A DNA stretch of 43,427 bases, taken from the NCBI GenBank assembly GCA_003511885.1, contig DOIX01000043.1:3307-46733 (forward strand), in the 5' to 3' direction. Below the pieces are notes generated by a model, which was given only the letters and a program-made list of their open reading frames with translations, ran no database searches and was not told the DNA's origin. Position numbers and translations under genes: made by a program. Below, piece by piece: positions 43,112 to 43,427 of this stretch. How positions within the stretch are numbered: the stretch's first letter is position 1; each line of letters begins with the position of its first letter. This DNA is from Cyanobacteria bacterium UBA11153 (GTDB lineage Bacteria; Cyanobacteriota; Cyanobacteriia; Cyanobacteriales; Coleofasciculaceae).

Positions 43112-43427
43112 TTTTTACCTCTAAATTAAAGTTTCTTTGGCTGATAGCTGGTGGTGTTAACCACTGCCAGGTATGAGGATGGGTTAACGATCTAATTTTA
43201 TCGCGTTTTTCGGCTTGGTTAACTAGGATTGGCTGGGATCAAATTCAGAGACAGCCAGAAAAAAACCAAAGCAGATTCACCATAAGGTTACCGCTAAGTG
43301 TGATATCAATTTTCTCAAATAGTGCTGCACATCTATGCCCCCAACCGCCCTTAGTAAAGGAGCCAGAAGAGTATCTGTAGCAAGTATTCAGGAAATTGGT
43401 ATTACTATATATAGCAACCGCCACATC
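43112..43427. other. End of window; possible partial plus-strand gene
   Basis: No complete gene. An ATG at 43335 opens a plus-strand frame (MPPTALSKGARRVSVASIQE...) that is still open at the window edge after 31 codons. With no ribosome site or known motif it is only a possible gene start. Confidence 0.3.

Overview
The window looks like chromosomal DNA of a cyanobacterium, probably filamentous. GCGATCGC (HIP1-type) octamers recur (near 311, 12232, 12595 and 12755). It carries an IspG of the plant/cyanobacterial type, a lone S4 gene, urease accessory genes, a cyanobacterial Ser/Thr kinase, and a phototaxis-type chemosensory operon whose receptor is built from cyanobacteriochrome GAF domains. 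Heptanucleotide tandem repeats of the cyanobacterial STRR kind are frequent between genes.

Layout. 0.3-2.5 kb: a membrane-anchored SPFH/flotillin-like protein. 2.5-8.0 kb: a patchwork of small toxin-antitoxin, nuclease and STAND remnants. These are a HicB-like pseudogene, an NB-ARC fragment, a HigA-like fragment, an intact Rpn-family nuclease plus the broken start of a second copy, a small HicB-like gene, a toxin-like ORF with an overlapping partner, and YefM followed by a YoeB cut short by a stop codon. The housekeeping gene ispG sits inside this patchwork. 8.0-9.9 kb: a Ser/Thr kinase with transmembrane, SH3b and TPR-like parts. 10.2-11.5 kb: an IS605-family TnpB with intact RuvC residues and a recognisable right end. 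12.0-13.6 kb: moaA and an unknown helical protein. 13.6-17.5 kb: a minus-strand effector cluster headed by a DUF4157 (eCIS-core) protein, then a partner overlapping it, a frameshifted HELGH zincin and another unknown. 17.7-18.7 kb: rpsD and a small Cys-rich protein. A 19.2 kb fragment is a SirB1-like remnant.

19.5-38.0 kb: ureG and ureF, both on the minus strand, flank about 17 kb of chemosensory genes. In transcription order these are two PATAN-REC (PatA/PixG-type) regulators, a CheY (PixH-type), a 453-aa unknown, a CheW, an 1832-aa soluble receptor with eight GAF domains, a hybrid CheA-REC (PixL-type), and a second CheW. Five GAFs keep the chromophore cysteine; three look red/green and two carry the DXCF motif. 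This set matches the Pix/Ptx phototaxis systems that steer type IV pili. No CheB or CheR is present.

38.0-43.1 kb: a DUF2201 zincin/VWA protein, a MoxR-type AAA+ ATPase whose start overlaps an LRV-repeat protein, and a second LRV paralogue upstream. They read as one minus-strand unit of AAA+ ATPase, VWA partner and repeat scaffolds.

Most intergenic gaps of the chemosensory and urease region hold A/C-rich heptamer tracts that abut start codons and replace a visible Shine-Dalgarno sequence. The most unusual content is the multi-colour receptor with its operon split between ureF and ureG, the DUF4157 effector cluster, and the toxin-like pair downstream of a broken YoeB.
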